Notes under the pieces: generated by a model | The model's database searches: none | Told to the model about the DNA's origin: nothing | What the model saw: the letters and a program-made list of their open reading frames with translations, nothing else | Translations under genes and position numbers: made by a program | In this document: piece by piece, positions 1 through 11,632 of the stretch | Position numbering within the stretch: position 1 is the stretch's first letter | How the letters are laid out: each line of letters starts with the position of its first letter | NCBI RefSeq assembly: GCF_043290135.1 | Contig: NC_134702.1 | Location: 195,580,491 to 195,644,490 of the forward strand | Direction: 5' to 3' | Length of the DNA: 64,000 nucleotides | From: Rhipicephalus microplus | Taxonomy: Eukaryota; Arthropoda; Arachnida; Ixodida; Ixodidae

Positions 1-342
1 GAAGTCGGACGCTCTTTTGCGTTTTCTTTCCTCGCACACGACTCTCATTTAAAAGACGCCTGAACACTCGTTGGAAGTCGTAATACTCTATTTGAAGAAT
101 CGTTCCACCTGAAACACTCTTTTTAGAGTCATATACAAGGCGATTGAGGAATCATAGAACAGTTTAATCCCTACTATCATTTAGTTTAAGTGTAAACTTT
201 ACCCGAAATAAAAAATAGACGGCTAATGGCACTATCAGTATCAAAAACGGGCACAAATATACCACACCGAGCCAGACGTTATTGCTTCATTTCTTTCACG
301 ATGAGCCAACCAACCTCAATACCTGTACTGGCGTGCGACATT
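1..342. other. No recognisable feature
   Basis: AT-rich sequence with no convincing reading frame, repeat or RNA-like structure that I can see. Confidence 0.5.
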
Positions 343-593
343 AATTGATTGATTCGTTTGTGGGGTTTTTACATTCCAAAACCACCATATGAATATGAGA
401 GACGCCGTAGTAGAGGGCTCCGGAAATTTCGACCACCTGAGGTTCTTTAACGTGTGCCCATATCTAAATACATGGACCTAAAACTTTACCGCCTCCATCG
501 GAAAAGCAGCCACCGCCACCCGGATTTGATCCCGCGACCTGCGGGTCGGCAGCCGAGTACCGTAGCCACTAGACCACCATGGCGGGGCGGCGT
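343..593 (-). mobile_element. tRNA-derived SINE, Ruka-like
   Basis: Read on the minus strand this is a short Pol III retroposon. The 5' end carries an A box (TGGTCTAGTGG, 566-576) and a B-box-like element (GGATCAAATCC, 522-532), the internal promoter of a tRNA head. A non-tRNA body follows that mentions the familiar tick phrase around 380-450 (CGGAGCCCTC, then GGCGTCTCTCAT) and ends near TGATTGATT at 343-352. From memory the whole layout matches Ruka, a tRNA-derived SINE described in ticks; I could not check this by alignment. It encodes no protein and would depend on a LINE reverse transcriptase. The B box departs from consensus, so this copy is probably inactive. The reading frame on the opposite strand (454-834) is an accident of the SINE sequence. 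Confidence 0.8.
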
Positions 594-985
594 GCGACAT
601 ACTTCTGCGCTAGACATGCAGAGAGAGCACTGGTGGTGGTTCGTTCATCGAGACCCAAATGCTGGAAAATTCACTTGCGAGAGATCAGTTTACAAGCGCC
701 ATAAAGGGCGACGATACGAGCATTTTTATGACTTTCGGGGAACGCCTCTTCGACGAAGCGCCCCATCGGAAGGAAAGCTGGCGTCGAGGAGTCGATTTTT
801 TCATCTAAGCAAAAAGCAGAGGCGTGCAGGCTAGAAGTGATATACACATCGCCAATTCAGGAGTGTTTTTCTGAAAGAAAGAATACTGCAGGGTGTGCTT
901 TTTCACGCGCGACACAGGACGCGAAATTTCTAGTCGAACGGTATTAAGAGCAGGAAATCTTTCATACTTCCTTAAGCATCTTGTA
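594..985. other. No recognisable feature
   Basis: Unassigned sequence between the SINE and a LINE tail fragment. No motif recognised. Confidence 0.4.
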
Positions 986-1110
986 GGAAGGAAGGACGCA
1001 ACAGAAAGGGGAAGGCAGGGATGTTAACCCAACAGACATCCGGTTGTCTACCCTACACTGAGGGGTTAGCGAAGGATATAAGAAAAATGAAAAGGAAGAG
1101 AAGAAAAAGA
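986..1110 (-). mobile_element. LINE 3' tail fragment (I-like family)
   Basis: The stretch around 1010-1075 (GGCAGGGATGTTAACC, then CCGGTTGTCTACCCTACACTG) matches in order the 3' end of the I-like LINE at 30.09-30.16 kb, and a further fragment at 21.98-22.09 kb. In the 30-kb element the coding strand is minus and this sequence lies downstream of the last coding segment, so the fragment is assigned to the minus strand. A purine-rich stretch follows it. No coding part remains. It probably reflects a severely 5'-truncated insertion. Confidence 0.5.
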
Positions 1111-1315
1111 AAAGGGGAGAGACTGACAGTACTTTCACTGCAGCGTGTAGAACTTCACCGCATCTTGTATATTAAAAATATACCACTTCTCTAGTTTAAA
1201 CAAAACGCTCGATGGCTGCATTGAAAAAGATATATCAGACGACGGCGAAGAGAATATCTATTATGAGTAAAATGACAGTGTAGACGGTCCTCTCGGAGCA
1301 TGTAAATGCTCATAT

Positions 1316-1677
1316 TGTCACGGGGTCGTGACGTGGTCGAAGACAGGAGACTTTGCGTTGGAATTTAACTGTTTATTTGGGCGAGCCTGTGCCCTGTAAA
1401 CGGAAAGTCCGATTACAGCAGCAGTCTTCGACTGACAGCGGCGAACGGAACTTCGGCCGTCGATCAACTACTGACAAGCGGAGAAGCGCGTCGGCATTTA
1501 TACTCTTGCTGTCGAATGTTCTAGCGTTATCACTGGCGGTGGCGTAGGTTCCAGAATAATCTTGAACAGTTATCTTAACACAGTCCGGAAGCTTCTCTAA
1601 AATTGCAGGCGCGGTTTGCGCTGAGAATTGTGCAGTGTTTTGGGATGATAACAAAACTCGGGAAATGGAACGTGGCA
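1316..1677 (-). repeat. 3' LTR of the decayed gypsy element
   Basis: About 362 bp. On the minus strand it starts TGCCACG next to a polypurine tract (AGAGGGGG, plus-strand 1681-1688) and ends CGTGACA, so the termini form an imperfect inverted repeat (one mismatch from TGTCACG/CGTGACA). It contains a TATA-like AGTATAAATG (plus-strand complement near 1495-1505) and a polyadenylation-like AATAAA near 1371-1377. No second LTR is in the window, so age cannot be judged from LTR divergence. Confidence 0.7.
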
Positions 1678-1680
1678 TTG

Positions 1681-1688
1681 CCCCCTCT
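1681..1688 (-). other. Polypurine tract (second-strand primer)
   Basis: AGAGGGGG on the minus strand, three bases before the LTR start. In Ty3/gypsy elements this RNase H-resistant tract primes plus-strand DNA synthesis. Position and composition support the LTR boundary. Confidence 0.55.
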
Positions 1689-1863
1689 AAGAAAGGCATC
1701 GTCCCGATGCTTTAACTATAGACGAAGGTACAACAATAATGCTAGAAAGTACAATGAATGAATTGCGATACAATAATAATCGAAAAAACACTGTTTCAGT
1801 TTGTTAACGCGCATGAAACGGCTTGAGGCGCGCGACATGGACGACTTCAGGTCGCGATCGGCG

Positions 1864-3087
1864 TCACAGAGAGTTCGTGATGCCGTCGGGGACAACCTCG
1901 TAATTAAGTGGGCCGAGACGTTGAACCACCCTGTACGGTCCGAAGTACCGTCGCAGAAGCTTTTCACTTAGTCCACGTCGGCGTATCAGCGTCCATATCC
2001 AAACACGTTCACCGGGCTGGTATTCCATGAAGCGTCGTCGAAGGTTGTAACGGCGGCTGTCGGTCGTCTGTTGATTCTTGATACGGAGACAAGCGAGTTG
2101 TCAGGCTTCTTCGGCGCATTGAAGGAACTCTCTCACATCGAAGTTTTCTTCGTCGGTGACGTTGGGTAACATGGCATGGAGCGTCGTTGCCGGACTCCTT
2201 CCGTAGACCAATTTGTATGGAGATATCTGCGTCGTCTCCTGCACCGCCGTGTTGTATGCGAAGGTCCCGTACGGAAAAATGGCGTCCCACGTCTTGTGTT
2301 CGACATCGACGTACATTGCCAGCATGTCGGTGATCGTCTTGTTAAACCGCTTGGTGAGGCCGTTGGTCTGTGGGTGGTACGCTGTCGTCCGGCGGTGGTT
2401 CGTCTGGGTGTATGCCAAGATCGCTTGAGTTGAGTAGGCAGTAAATGCCATTCTTCTGTCGGTGATAAAGACCTCTGGGGCGCTGTCACGTAGGACGATA
2501 TTTTCGACGAAGAACTTAGCTACCTCGGATGCACTGCCTTTGGGAAGGGCTTTTGTCTTGGCGTAGCGGGTGAGGTAGTCGGTAGCTACCACGATCCTTT
2601 TGTTTGTGAAAGCCGACGTCGAAAACGGCCCCAGTAGGTCCATACCGATCTGCTGGAAAGGTCGGCAAGGTGGTTCGACTGGCTGCAGAAGTTCCGCTGG
2701 CCTTGTCGGCGGTGTGTTGCGTCGCTGACAGTCCCGGCATGTCCTCACATAACGATGGACGTCGGTGGTAAGACGTGACAAGTAGTACCTTTCTTGTATC
2801 CTCGCGAGCGTGCGAGAAACAACGAGGTGCCCTGCCGTCAGATCATCGTGCAGGGTCTGCAGGAGTTCTGGTCGCAGAGCTGAAGGCACAACGAGGAGGT
2901 ACATAGCTCGAAGCGGTGAAAAGTTTTTCTTTTGTAGAAGACCGTTTCGCAGGAAGAACGACGCAAGTGCGTGCTTGAATACCTTCGGGACTTCGGCGGT
3001 CCGGCCTTCGAAGTATTCTACTAGGGCCTTAAGTTCAGGGTCGGCCCGCTGTCTTTCAGCGAAGTCGTCGGTAGTTATCGTTCCCAA
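1864..3087 (-). pseudogene. Ty3/gypsy integrase region, inactivated
   Basis: Encodes an HHCC zinc-binding domain (LHDDLTAGH, later CRDCQRR) followed by the RNase H-fold integrase core. The first catalytic Asp (GMDLLGP) and the second (FITDRR) are present, but the catalytic Glu of the NGLTERF motif is Lys (codon complement at 2350-2352), so strand transfer should be lost. The usual TDRG is TDRR. The reading frame meets TGA at 2101-2103; beyond it the same frame continues with homologous sequence containing RRRGLSEKLLRRYFGPYR, a GPY/F-type C-terminus, to a natural-looking stop at 1864-1866. The TGA replaces what is normally an Arg codon, consistent with a C-to-T change. Confidence 0.85.
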
Positions 3088-3098
3088 GAAGTAGTCGT

Positions 3099-3515
3099 CA
3101 TCCTGGTCGTCGGGTGGTGGTTGGTCGACAGGCGCACGAGAGAGACAGTCGGCGTCAGAGTGTTTCTTGCCGGACTTGTAAATGACGGTAATGTCTTAAT
3201 CTTGAAGTCTCAGTCTCCATCGTGTGAGGCGATCTGAAGGGTCCTTCAAGGTGGCTAGCCAACACAAGGCGTGGTGGTCGCTCACAACTTTGAAGGGCCT
3301 GCAGTAGAAGTAGGGGTGAAATTTCGACGTAGCCCAGATGATGGCGAGGCACTCCTTTTCTGTTGTGGAATAATTGGCTTCTGCTTTGGATAGCTATCGG
3401 CTGGCGTAACTAATAACCCTTTCAAGTCCGTCAGCCCTCTGCATAAGAATGGTGCCAAGACCTACGCTGCTCGCGTCAGTGTGTATTTCTGTCTCGGCGA
3501 ATTCCTCAAAATGGG
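3099..3515 (-). pseudogene. Ty3/gypsy RNase H region, inactivated
   Basis: In a frame shifted from the RT segment, the minus strand encodes [23 protein letters not shown] and SDHHALCWL, the usual order of retroelement RNase H motifs. It is interrupted by TAG (complement of 3394-3396) and TAA (complement of 3196-3198). The shift from the RT frame occurs near 3516-3530. RNase H would degrade the RNA strand during reverse transcription; this copy cannot make it. Confidence 0.8.
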
Positions 3516-4030
3516 CTAGTAACAGGGCGTCTGGAGGTGATGTTTAAGCTCCTGGAAAGCGTGTTCTTGCGGCGTTTCCCACTTGAACTCCACGTCGGCC
3601 TTGGTAAGGCAAGTCAGACGATCGGCGATGCGGGCGAAGTTTTTCAGGAACCACCTATAACGGGCGCACAGGCCCAGAAATCGGCGCACCGCCTTCTTGT
3701 CAGTGGGCGGCGGGAAGTCGGTGATGGCGGCTGTTTTTCGTGGATCAGGACGGACTCCAGACTTGCTAATAACGTGCCCCGGAAACAAGAGCTCCTCGTA
3801 CGCAAATATGCACTTTTCTGGCTTCAGTGTGAGTCCAGACGTCTTGATGGTTTGAAGTACAGCTTCAAGGCGCTGAAGATGGTCGTCGAAACTCGAGGAA
3901 AACACGACGACGTCTTCCAAGTACACAAGGCAAGTCTGCCACTTCAATCCTGCTAGTACTGCATCCATAAAGCGTTGAAATGTTGCAGGCGCTGAACAAA
4001 GACCGAAGGGCATCACCTTGAACTCTTTTG
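3516..4030 (-). pseudogene. Ty3/gypsy reverse transcriptase, C-terminal half
   Basis: Begins at FKVMPFGLCSAPATFQRFMD, the motif just before the palm active site, and runs through the thumb (KPEKCIFAYEELLFPGH, VRRFLGLCARYRWFLKNFARIA). The active site that normally reads YLDD is YLED (codons complementary to 3912-3923): the first catalytic Asp of the pair is Glu. The fingers and motif A are missing because the element is cut near 4030; residues encoded upstream do not resemble RT. Confidence 0.85.
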
Positions 4031-4035
4031 GTAGT

Positions 4036-5465
4036 AATTTCCACCAATGAGGCAAGGATCTCGAGTCGTACTTTGAATTGGTCGAGATGAGGCACAACAC
4101 AACTACATAACAAATAAGGTTATTCCTATGCCGTGCGCATTCGAATGCACCGACCATTCACGTACCACATTGGTTTTTATCCCACCACAAATCTTTACAT
4201 GCATAATTTCACGCCAGTGACGCCCAATAGGATCCTTCAATCAATGCGACTTCGAACTTATTGGACGACGGTGGTTGTCAACACCATCCACTGCACACAA
4301 GGAAAACAACACACAAAACTCAAAGCACCGAAAGAAATAAAAACGTACCAGCAGTCATGAGGCAGCCAGCCCTTCATGGGTGTGAATTAACTCAAAACCA
4401 GCCAAGGTACCAAAGTATACCGCCACGGCGGCAGGTTCTGAGTAGTTACATTGTTCCGAAGAGTGGTCCGGACCACTCCTAGGATTTTCTCTTAGCCACG
4501 CTGTTTTACGCAAACTTTTGCTTCGTGAATCCACTTATGAGCACTTTTTAAGGACGTAAGCAAATATAACAACTGCATCACCATCGCTGACATGTTCCTG
4601 GGCAGTCACAGCGCGCTTTATTGCAGCACCTGATGGGACCACGATGGCCTCTTACGACGTTTTTTTGTTTCATGAATCGATTTACGCAACGAAATTTGTC
4701 TTGCACAAAAATGTTTTCGTAAGTGAGTTTTGTGAATCCCGTCCTGATTATCTGTAACTAAAAGTATCAAAATAGCCCCATAAATGATGAGCTTTTGCTG
4801 AGCCGTTGGCCTTGAACCAACAGTAAAACTGCTCGTAAGAGTGAACATAGCCTTATTATAGGCCAATGGACTGGATGCATGGCTTTAACATTGCGCCAAC
4901 TTCACGGGACTGCATATACTCACCAGCCTTACTTCATATGTACATTGATCACTCTTTTTCTTCCACGTTGACCTCGTCCAGAGTAAAGTGGCAGGCTAGG
5001 GCATAATATCACTCAGGTCAACCTCTCTGCCCTCTCTAAACAAACATATCCCACTTCTCTCTCTTGTTTACTTTGTTTTTACGCTTTATTTGGTTAAGAA
5101 GAGCTTTCCTTTTCATCGCTATTATCACTACAAATTCCTCACCTCTCATGCTTTAATATTATTGCCGTCATATTGTTTATACTGCGAGCAACACACTTAC
5201 CGATAAGTCGTACTATCTTTTCGCAAGGGTGAGTCAACACTGTACTGTACTCACCCGATACTGGAATGGTTTCTCTTCCCACCTTGTCTGTCACTTTCTT
5301 TAGTCTCTCTTCGAAACTAATATTCAAAACCAATTTTAGAATTGCCGCCGACATTAGCACCAATAAATATCTGTGTATCCTGCAATGAAGTATAACGTGC
5401 ACATTAAAATTGTTACACTGTGCTATTTTTAAATACAGAGAAGAATTGGAGTAATAAAAATCGCC
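4036..5465. other. No recognisable feature
   Basis: About 1.4 kb of AT-rich DNA. Short frames exist but none carries a recognisable domain. No repeat shared with the rest of the window was seen. Confidence 0.4.
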
Positions 5466-6155
5466 AGCCCTGGGCGCAACACGCAGCACAGTAACAGCGA
5501 AAGCATGAAGAGTGGCCTTTTAGAGCCTTATGTAAACACTATTAGGGTAAATGCTGAAAACACTTGCTGGTACCCACTATGCCATAAGTGTTCATAAGTT
5601 CTGGGGAGTAGGCCGGCATTCACAATGCTATCCCTCGTCATTCTTCGGAGAAGCGTGCTATCCGCTAAATACTTGTAAAGGATTTTGTGCAAATTTTGTG
5701 TTGCAGTAGCTGACGATGATGGAAAAATACGCCTGAAGTTGCTATGTGCCATTGCTAACAGGTGATGAAAAAGAAGCTTCTGAAGTGTGTTGGAGCATTG
5801 GACGACCCATTCGTTACGCGATTAGCATTGTCTGATGCCTAGTATTCGCTTTGCTGTTCTAAAGCACTTCATTACTCATAATAACGCGAGTCCTTTCCTG
5901 ACATCAAGCCTGACTAATAAGGCAAGTTTGCAAAAGAGTCTCAAGCACCGGCGTGGATCAGCGGTAGAATACCGGGCTGGAAGCAATGGACACACTTTGG
6001 AATCCCAACATGTCAGTGCATGTCTTTGGTTTTTTTATTTCAGTTGTTTTTTATTTTGTGTGATAGGGGTTATGCACAATTGTGGTGGTGGCGGCGGCGG
6101 ACAACTACAGTCCTGTGCGTGACCCCTGCCCAGATCTCACACCAGTTTTAGTTGT
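5466..6155 (+). repeat. Composite tRNA-like repeat, copy A
   Basis: One of six copies of a dispersed family in this window. It has a head of about 470 bp (starting CGCAGCACAGTAACAGCG near 5481, with CCGGCATTCACAATGCTAT and CATTGGACGACCCATTCG), then a tRNA-like segment at about 5946-6010 (GGCGTGGATCAGCGGTAGAA), then a tail with a GTGGTGGCGGCGGCGG-rich portion. The B-box region is degenerate here. Other copies: 6456-6660, 7880-8290, 21176-21960, 23025-23710, 54973-55345. No protein is encoded. Confidence 0.75.
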
Positions 6156-6455
6156 AAAATAATGTATGGTACGGCAAGGCAATACAGACCATGCCGGGTG
6201 ACATTTAGGAAAATTTTGTCGGCAACACTGACGTGGTGCGTGCTGCACCGCAATTACCCGTGTACGATGAGCAGCACTCATCATCTCTGGTTAATGCTTA
6301 CTATTGATGACAAAACGATGATCAAGGTCAGCTGGCGTAGTATTGTAATACTGATGCTGGCTGATGTCAGCCAGTAAGGACTGAAGGCTGACGATTTCAG
6401 CCACTTTCTGCGGCTCTGTGCTGGCTAAATCATGGCTATAGTGTTGAATAGAAAT
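6156..6455. other. No recognisable feature
   Basis: About 300 bp rich in short GCTGGCTGATGTCAGCCAG-type local palindromes (6356-6376), but nothing assignable. Confidence 0.35.
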
Positions 6456-6660
6456 ACTACTTTACAACGAAAGCTGTTATGAGATCAAAACTTGGGTGAT
6501 GCGTGGCGCCGTATTTGTTCGCCACCACTGCCACCGTCAGTTTCCGTAACCACTATTGGAAATAAAAAAAATGCTTAGTTACAAGGACACTGTGGGGCTC
6601 GAACCAGGGTCCGCTGCGTGCCAGCCCAGTATTTACCCACTGAGCCACGCCGGTTTCTTT
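6456..6660 (-). mobile_element. tRNA-like SINE module alone (copy F)
   Basis: On the minus strand it reads as the tRNA-like head (GGCGTGGCTCAGTGGGTAAA, near 6630-6652, with a B-box-like GGTTCGAGCCCC near 6597-6608), then the tail ending CTCATAACAGCTTTCGTTG near 6460. This is the head-plus-tail part of the composite repeat without the 450-bp 5' head, so it shows that the tRNA-like part can exist on its own. The boxes are close to the Pol III consensus. Confidence 0.7.
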
Positions 6661-6689
6661 TTCTTTATTGCCTGAAATCATCACCAGTG

Positions 6690-7122
6690 AACCGGTGAAT
6701 TACGCACAGCGCTTATGCAAGTCTTTAAAGGTTCAGCACTAACAAACTCTACAGAATATCGCCATTTATTATATCCCTGGCGAAGAGACTTTTGCCGCAC
6801 TCGAAAACAAGAAGTAGCTATCAGAAGGCTGTGTTGCCGAGTACCAAATCTAAACTTCTATAAACACAGGTCTGCTCAGGCACCTTCGCCACTGTGTGCA
6901 TTTTGTGATGAACTGCAAACAATAGACCATTTCTTTTTGACCTGCAGCCGGTTTAACACATTAAGAAAAACCCTATTAGAAATACCTTTAGGTGGTATTG
7001 GTATAGACTTATCTCTGCTTGTCATTTTGTCTTTTGGAGCTTCCATTTCTTGTTTCTCTAATGCGACAGTATGCGCGGCCGCCCGGGACTCTATTGAAGA
7101 AACTAATAGGTCGACTAATTAA
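6690..7122 (+). pseudogene. Non-LTR retrotransposon C-terminal tail fragment
   Basis: A reading frame of about 135 residues starting at 6715. It contains RKQEVAIRRLCCRVPNL and a Cys/His cluster CAFCDELQTIDHFFLTCSRF, the CCHC-like zinc-binding tail that follows the RT (and RNase H, when present) in I, R1 and Jockey-type LINEs. No RT palm motifs remain upstream, so it is a heavily 5'-truncated insertion. The frame ends with TAA at 7120-7122. I cannot place the clade with certainty. Confidence 0.6.
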
Positions 7123-7366
7123 CTAGTTTTATTATCCTAACAGGTCCACATAATTATATACATATAAAATCAGATTATTGCTCTATTTCATTAATAAATT
7201 CGTTTATGTAAATATTTGTATGCATTACATTTAGCACCACACTTTCCTGGGCTATCGGTAATCTTTCTGTTACACCTCCATCAATCCAAATCTGAACAGT
7301 AAATGTTAAAAGCACTCGATTCTTGGCCAATCCCCCACAGTGGGTATGCGCCACTAACAATAGGAG

Positions 7367-7370
<4 letters not shown>

Positions 7371-7406
<36 letters not shown>
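7371..7406. repeat. (CAA)n microsatellite
   Basis: An uninterrupted run of about twelve CAA units. It lies between two LINE fragments and could be a decayed LINE 3' tail, but no direct proof exists. Confidence 0.9.
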
Positions 7407-7564
7407 TACTTCATCAGAAGTCAGGCACACACATACAAGCGTCAAGAAGGGGAAGCTACTTTGGAACGGGGTCAAAAGTCTCAAACACACTGCGCACTTG
7501 AGCAGCTGCTTCTCGGAAGATGGATCTCGTCAACCGTGTAGGCTTGGCGTGTCATCAATCATGC

Positions 7565-7850
7565 GAATTTTTTATCGTGAATAAAGTCCCACCAACATAA
7601 ACAGGTCATATGATGTATTATCAGTGAGACTCTTTTCGAATGTAAAGAACCTTATACCATAAGGTGTGATTGGAAGTTCTTTTCGTATTGTTCTTTTTAG
7701 AATGCCCCAAAAATGAAAAGCTTCACGATAAGGAATAAAGCAATGCCCTATAGTCTCAGGTTGGTCGCAGCGTCTACGATTCACTGTGCAGAGTACATAT
7801 ATGCTGGCACGCCGGCGCTTAACTTGTTCGCAAACTTGCCTTACGAAGGC
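7565..7850 (-). pseudogene. L1/Tx1-like LINE C-terminus fragment
   Basis: The minus strand encodes RRRASIYVLCTVNRRRC, then QPETIGHCF, KRTIRKELPITPYGIRFF and SYDLFMLVGL. The same order occurs at the C-terminus of the L1/Tx1-like LINE at 51.8-52.1 kb (ERRGIFILSVNCRLC, PETIKHCF, KKRFVITSHTIRYL, PYDMFFLMDL). This is therefore a short 3'-end fragment of a related family. The first Cys of the zinc-binding CxxC pair is replaced by Arg. Confidence 0.7.
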
Positions 7851-7879
7851 ATGATGTCGGTAAAGGAATCCCGTTAATA

Positions 7880-8290
7880 TTAGTGGTAAAACGTTTTAAA
7901 ACAACGAAAGAACAACAAGGCGTCATGCAGTGTGAATAGCGTAACGAGTGAGTCGTGCAGTGCTCCAACCCGTTACAAAAGGTTGTTTTTCATCACCTTA
8001 TAGCTGTGACGCATATCCACTTCCGGCATAATACCTCATGGTCGTCCGCCATTGCATGAACATTCGGCACAAATTCTCTGCAACTGTTTAACGGATACAA
8101 TGCTTCTCAGAAGCATGACGAAAATTAGCACAGCGAATGCAGGCCTACTACTCAGAAATAATTATTAATAATAATGCGGTAGTGGGTACCCAGCAAGTGT
8201 GTTGAAGTAGTTACCCAATGAGGGTTAAGAAAAGGATCTGAAAGGCCGCTCTTCTATATTTCGCTTTGACGGTGCTGCGCCTTCCGTGCA
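7880..8290 (-). repeat. Composite repeat, head-only copy B
   Basis: The reverse complement carries the head of the composite family: CAGCACCGTCAAAGCG near the 5' end, GGTACCCACTACCGC, a GCATTCGCTGTGCTAATTTTCGT segment, and AACGGGTTGGAGCACTGCACGA. It stops before the tRNA-like segment. It therefore shows the head module without the SINE module. Confidence 0.65.
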
Positions 8291-11200
8291 TACCTGGCAT
8301 ATTTTTCTTGTCACAGTTCGCAATTGTCGGTGTCACATCGATCGTTTCATGGATTCAATCGGGGTGTAGTCACTGAGTTGTCTGTATTGCAGTTGCAATT
8401 TTTGGGATGCCTTTCACAGTTTCGCACTCGCCGATCAACTCTCGTAGTCATATGATAGGCAGCTGCGTATTTTATAACAATTTCTAAATAAATAATTTCA
8501 TAGGTCTTCAAAAACGTAGGTGTAGAGACGGTTTTTAGATTCATAATAAACATCAAGAACCATTTGTACTTCAGTTGCTATAGTGCGTCACTCGAGGAGA
8601 GTCTGAAAACGTTCCAAGAAACAAATAAACGGGGGGAAAATCATCGACTGTTTAACCCTCAAAATCAAACCCTCAGTCAGTGGGCAGCATTACGTGGCCC
8701 CTGGCGCATTATGATACATTTGGGCTTCTGATTTTCATATCCGTAATTCATAGGTGTCCGCATGGGTGGTTGAGAATGGGCAAGGATGTGTTTGTCTTAC
8801 TTAGTCCCATATGAAAGAGGCGGGACGTGAACTCTGTTCATTGCATTGACCTAATAGCAGAAGGGGGCACTGTAAAGAACCTTCACCCTCCTTGATGAAC
8901 CCTGTGCATGCCTATGGCTTAACAAACGCACCATAAGGATATGCAAGATTCAGTCACTTTTGCTTGACATTTGAAGTCACAAGCTTCATCTGCCCTGGTA
9001 AGCAAAGAATCCAGGTAAAAAAAGAAAGAGAAAACGGGCTGATGTGTTCATGCGACGGTTCTTTCTAGTTAGAAAAGACGCAGTTTTCTTCCGCCACATA
9101 ATCACTGAAACATCGTAGCTGCACATTTCAATGACAACGCGGTTCAACGCTTGAGCCTTGTGATCAGCATAGCACTTCGCAGAGAAATCTATTTGAGTAA
9201 AAATACCAGTCGCATTCAGTAACCACTCAGAAGTACCAGTAGGCATGGAGTAAAAGTACCAGTCGAGTAGCATTCAGTGGGAGCATCAGTTGCTTCCAAA
9301 ATATGAACTGTGTGATTACAAAAAGTAAGGCAAAAATTCATTTAGAGAAGAAAGGAACAAGAAAAAAAATCAACATGTTGATGTAGTCAATTCCGAAAAC
9401 TCGAGCTCCCGTTGTGGGTGCTAAGACAACAAGGCTCAATTTCGGGAATTCACATGAACGAGAACACAAATCTGCGGGTTTGTTGAAGGGACCAAAGAAC
9501 GAATGGCTGTTTGGAGCTACCTCGTTTTTTTGTTTTTTTGGCGTTTTTTACTGTTTTTGCTGTCTGCACTGTGGTGATGAATTTGTAGCCTCCATCAGCA
9601 AACGAACCAAGACAATAAATAACACCCGTACCAAGGTATCTGTGCTACGCTTGGATGGCTTTTCTTCGATCGCATTACTCGCCATACACATCTCGGTCCT
9701 TTGTTCCCGGAAGCCAGCACCACTTTATTGAATTTGCGGTTGCCAAACCATTGAGACCTCACTATCGAGATGTTTGCGCGCTGTGCGTGCCTCACTGTCT
9801 AGGCTCGCCATTCCCATTACCTAACAGAAAGCGATGGATTTGACGATGCTGCGTAATGGACAGACTGATGCAATAAAGCAGGCGCTAAATAAAGCAATAA
9901 CGCCTTTTTCAGTATTTCAAAGACACTCACACTCGCTGAAGTAAGCGTTTTTCACCAATGCTCTCTACCGTTTTCTACCATTTCTGCCAATGTGTGTGTA
10001 TGTGTTGCGGCGTGTTGTGCATTGTATATTGCTGTATCAGAGGTGCGACATTTGAAGTCATTATGCACCTACGCAACTTGTCGTATGCCCACGGTGCTCA
10101 ATAGCTTCGTTATTTACAATCTGATGTATCTTCTTCACTGTTAGCGAAGCTTCACAGGGGTTATTGATTAGTCCGGTGGCGTAAAATCAAAATAAACCTT
10201 AAAACTTGAAATAATATTGTTGATTTCCCCATATTCATAAAGTACAGACGTGGGTTTGCTGAAAAAAAGAAGCTTCCTTCAGACAGCTTGCTAGGCTTGA
10301 ACCATTTCAAAGAATTTGGTAGTAAAGTACCTGATAAGCAAGAGCTAGAGCATTTAAACGACATGATAGGCTCTTTTTTTTTGCTTCGGTTCATGTCTAC
10401 CCGGATATTATGCCGCTGGTGCAATTCAGTGTTTTTGAAGTGGGCTCCCATAATTTAACCGCTGTTTTATTTATACCGCAATGTCGGGTTTCACAATATC
10501 GCGGAATGCAAAATGTGTGCTTCAATGGTTTATTATTGGGCTCTTAAGACCCGTTTTGTGTACACATTACTCGTTGTTCAACAACTGACGTCAGCTTGCA
10601 ATGAGCATTTGGGCAATCATTTATCGTGAATTGTCACATTGTACGATGTTAGTATGCGACCGTATGCTTACCCAACAGAAAACTACCTCTGTATGTGAGT
10701 GTAGATTTCGAAAACTCTAAATCCGGATCAAAATTCTACGTAATCATTGATGAACTTCTAAATCATTGTGTAGGCCCCCTGGCGGATGCAATATTGGGGT
10801 TTCATAAGCAACAATCAAAACGTTGCAATGCATGAGACGTTGCACTATCCTTTAAAGTTACTGCTCCTGAAACTTCTCTGCGCTGAGCAAATAAGGAAAA
10901 CACAGACAAAATTCTTTTAAAACCACGCAAGTTATAACCTATAAGTTGCTTGTCATTATATGATGTTATAAAAGTTAAGGCGAGGAGAGTATGCATGACA
11001 CGGAATATATAATGGTAACACTATATGTTCCGGAACCAGGCGAATTATACATATAGCTGCAATTCAATAATCCCGTAGTGAAATAAATTCAGGTGCTGAC
11101 TGATATAAACTGCCCACCATCAACCCGAATAGCTTTGTTACGTGACCCACGAGTCACACGACCTGGTGTTGAACGAAGAAAATTGATCAGACCACGTGCT

Positions 11201-11632
11201 TCTCGTTTGGACGAAGGGTAGGTGCCTCGTTAGGAACTCCTTAGGGCCAGAGGCTACGTGTCCGCTTATAGACCACTTATCTTCTTCCTAACGGCGATTG
11301 TTTCCTTCCTATTGGTACCCGGAGGAATTTCATTACTGACCCAAAGGCCATCCCAAAGTATCAACGCCTGAAGCTCCCCTGTTGCACGCATAGTCCTGGC
11401 TCCTATTTCTTATGGCTTCCGATAAGCCGCAGTGGTTGCTAACGGGGCCCATTCGTTTTCCTTATCTCCCCTAATAGTGGTGATGCCGTCTGTGTGGTGT
11501 CCCACAGTATTGATTGTTGAGCGGGCGTAACATTTTATTTAGTTTCTTTGTTCTGTAGCGCAGGGTTGTGAGCCAATCATTGCCCCGTGGAAGATTCTGA
11601 ACAGTGCAGTTAAGGATAAAATATATAAATAT
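8291..11632. other. No recognisable feature (3.3 kb)
   Basis: Scanned on both strands. Short frames, e.g. 9414-9731 and 9655-9843 plus, have no recognisable domain and are rich in Phe/Cys from homopolymer tracts. There is no clear repeat, RNA structure or splice-bounded exon. Composition is AT-rich and similar to other unassigned gaps. Confidence 0.4.

Larger units (their letters stand above)
1316..4035 (-). mobile_element. Truncated, broken Ty3/gypsy retrotransposon
   Basis: A minus-strand Ty3/gypsy-type element that keeps the 3' half of pol and a 3' LTR. Reading 5' to 3' on the minus strand it holds part of reverse transcriptase, RNase H, a zinc-finger integrase and a GPY/F-like C-terminus, then a polypurine tract and LTR. 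gag, protease, the N-terminal half of RT and the 5' LTR are absent; homology stops near 4030. Two RNase H stop codons, one integrase stop codon, a frameshift and two altered catalytic residues show it is dead. It is not the same family as the intact element at 11.6 kb: LTR length and sequence differ. Confidence 0.85.

Noticed and set aside
454..834. 126-codon plus-strand frame
   Set aside because: It overlaps the Ruka-like SINE on the other strand and has no domain; its length is an accident of the GC-rich tRNA-like part.
9414..9843. Overlapping frames of 105 and 62 codons
   Set aside because: No domain, biased composition from T-runs, and no homology I can recall.
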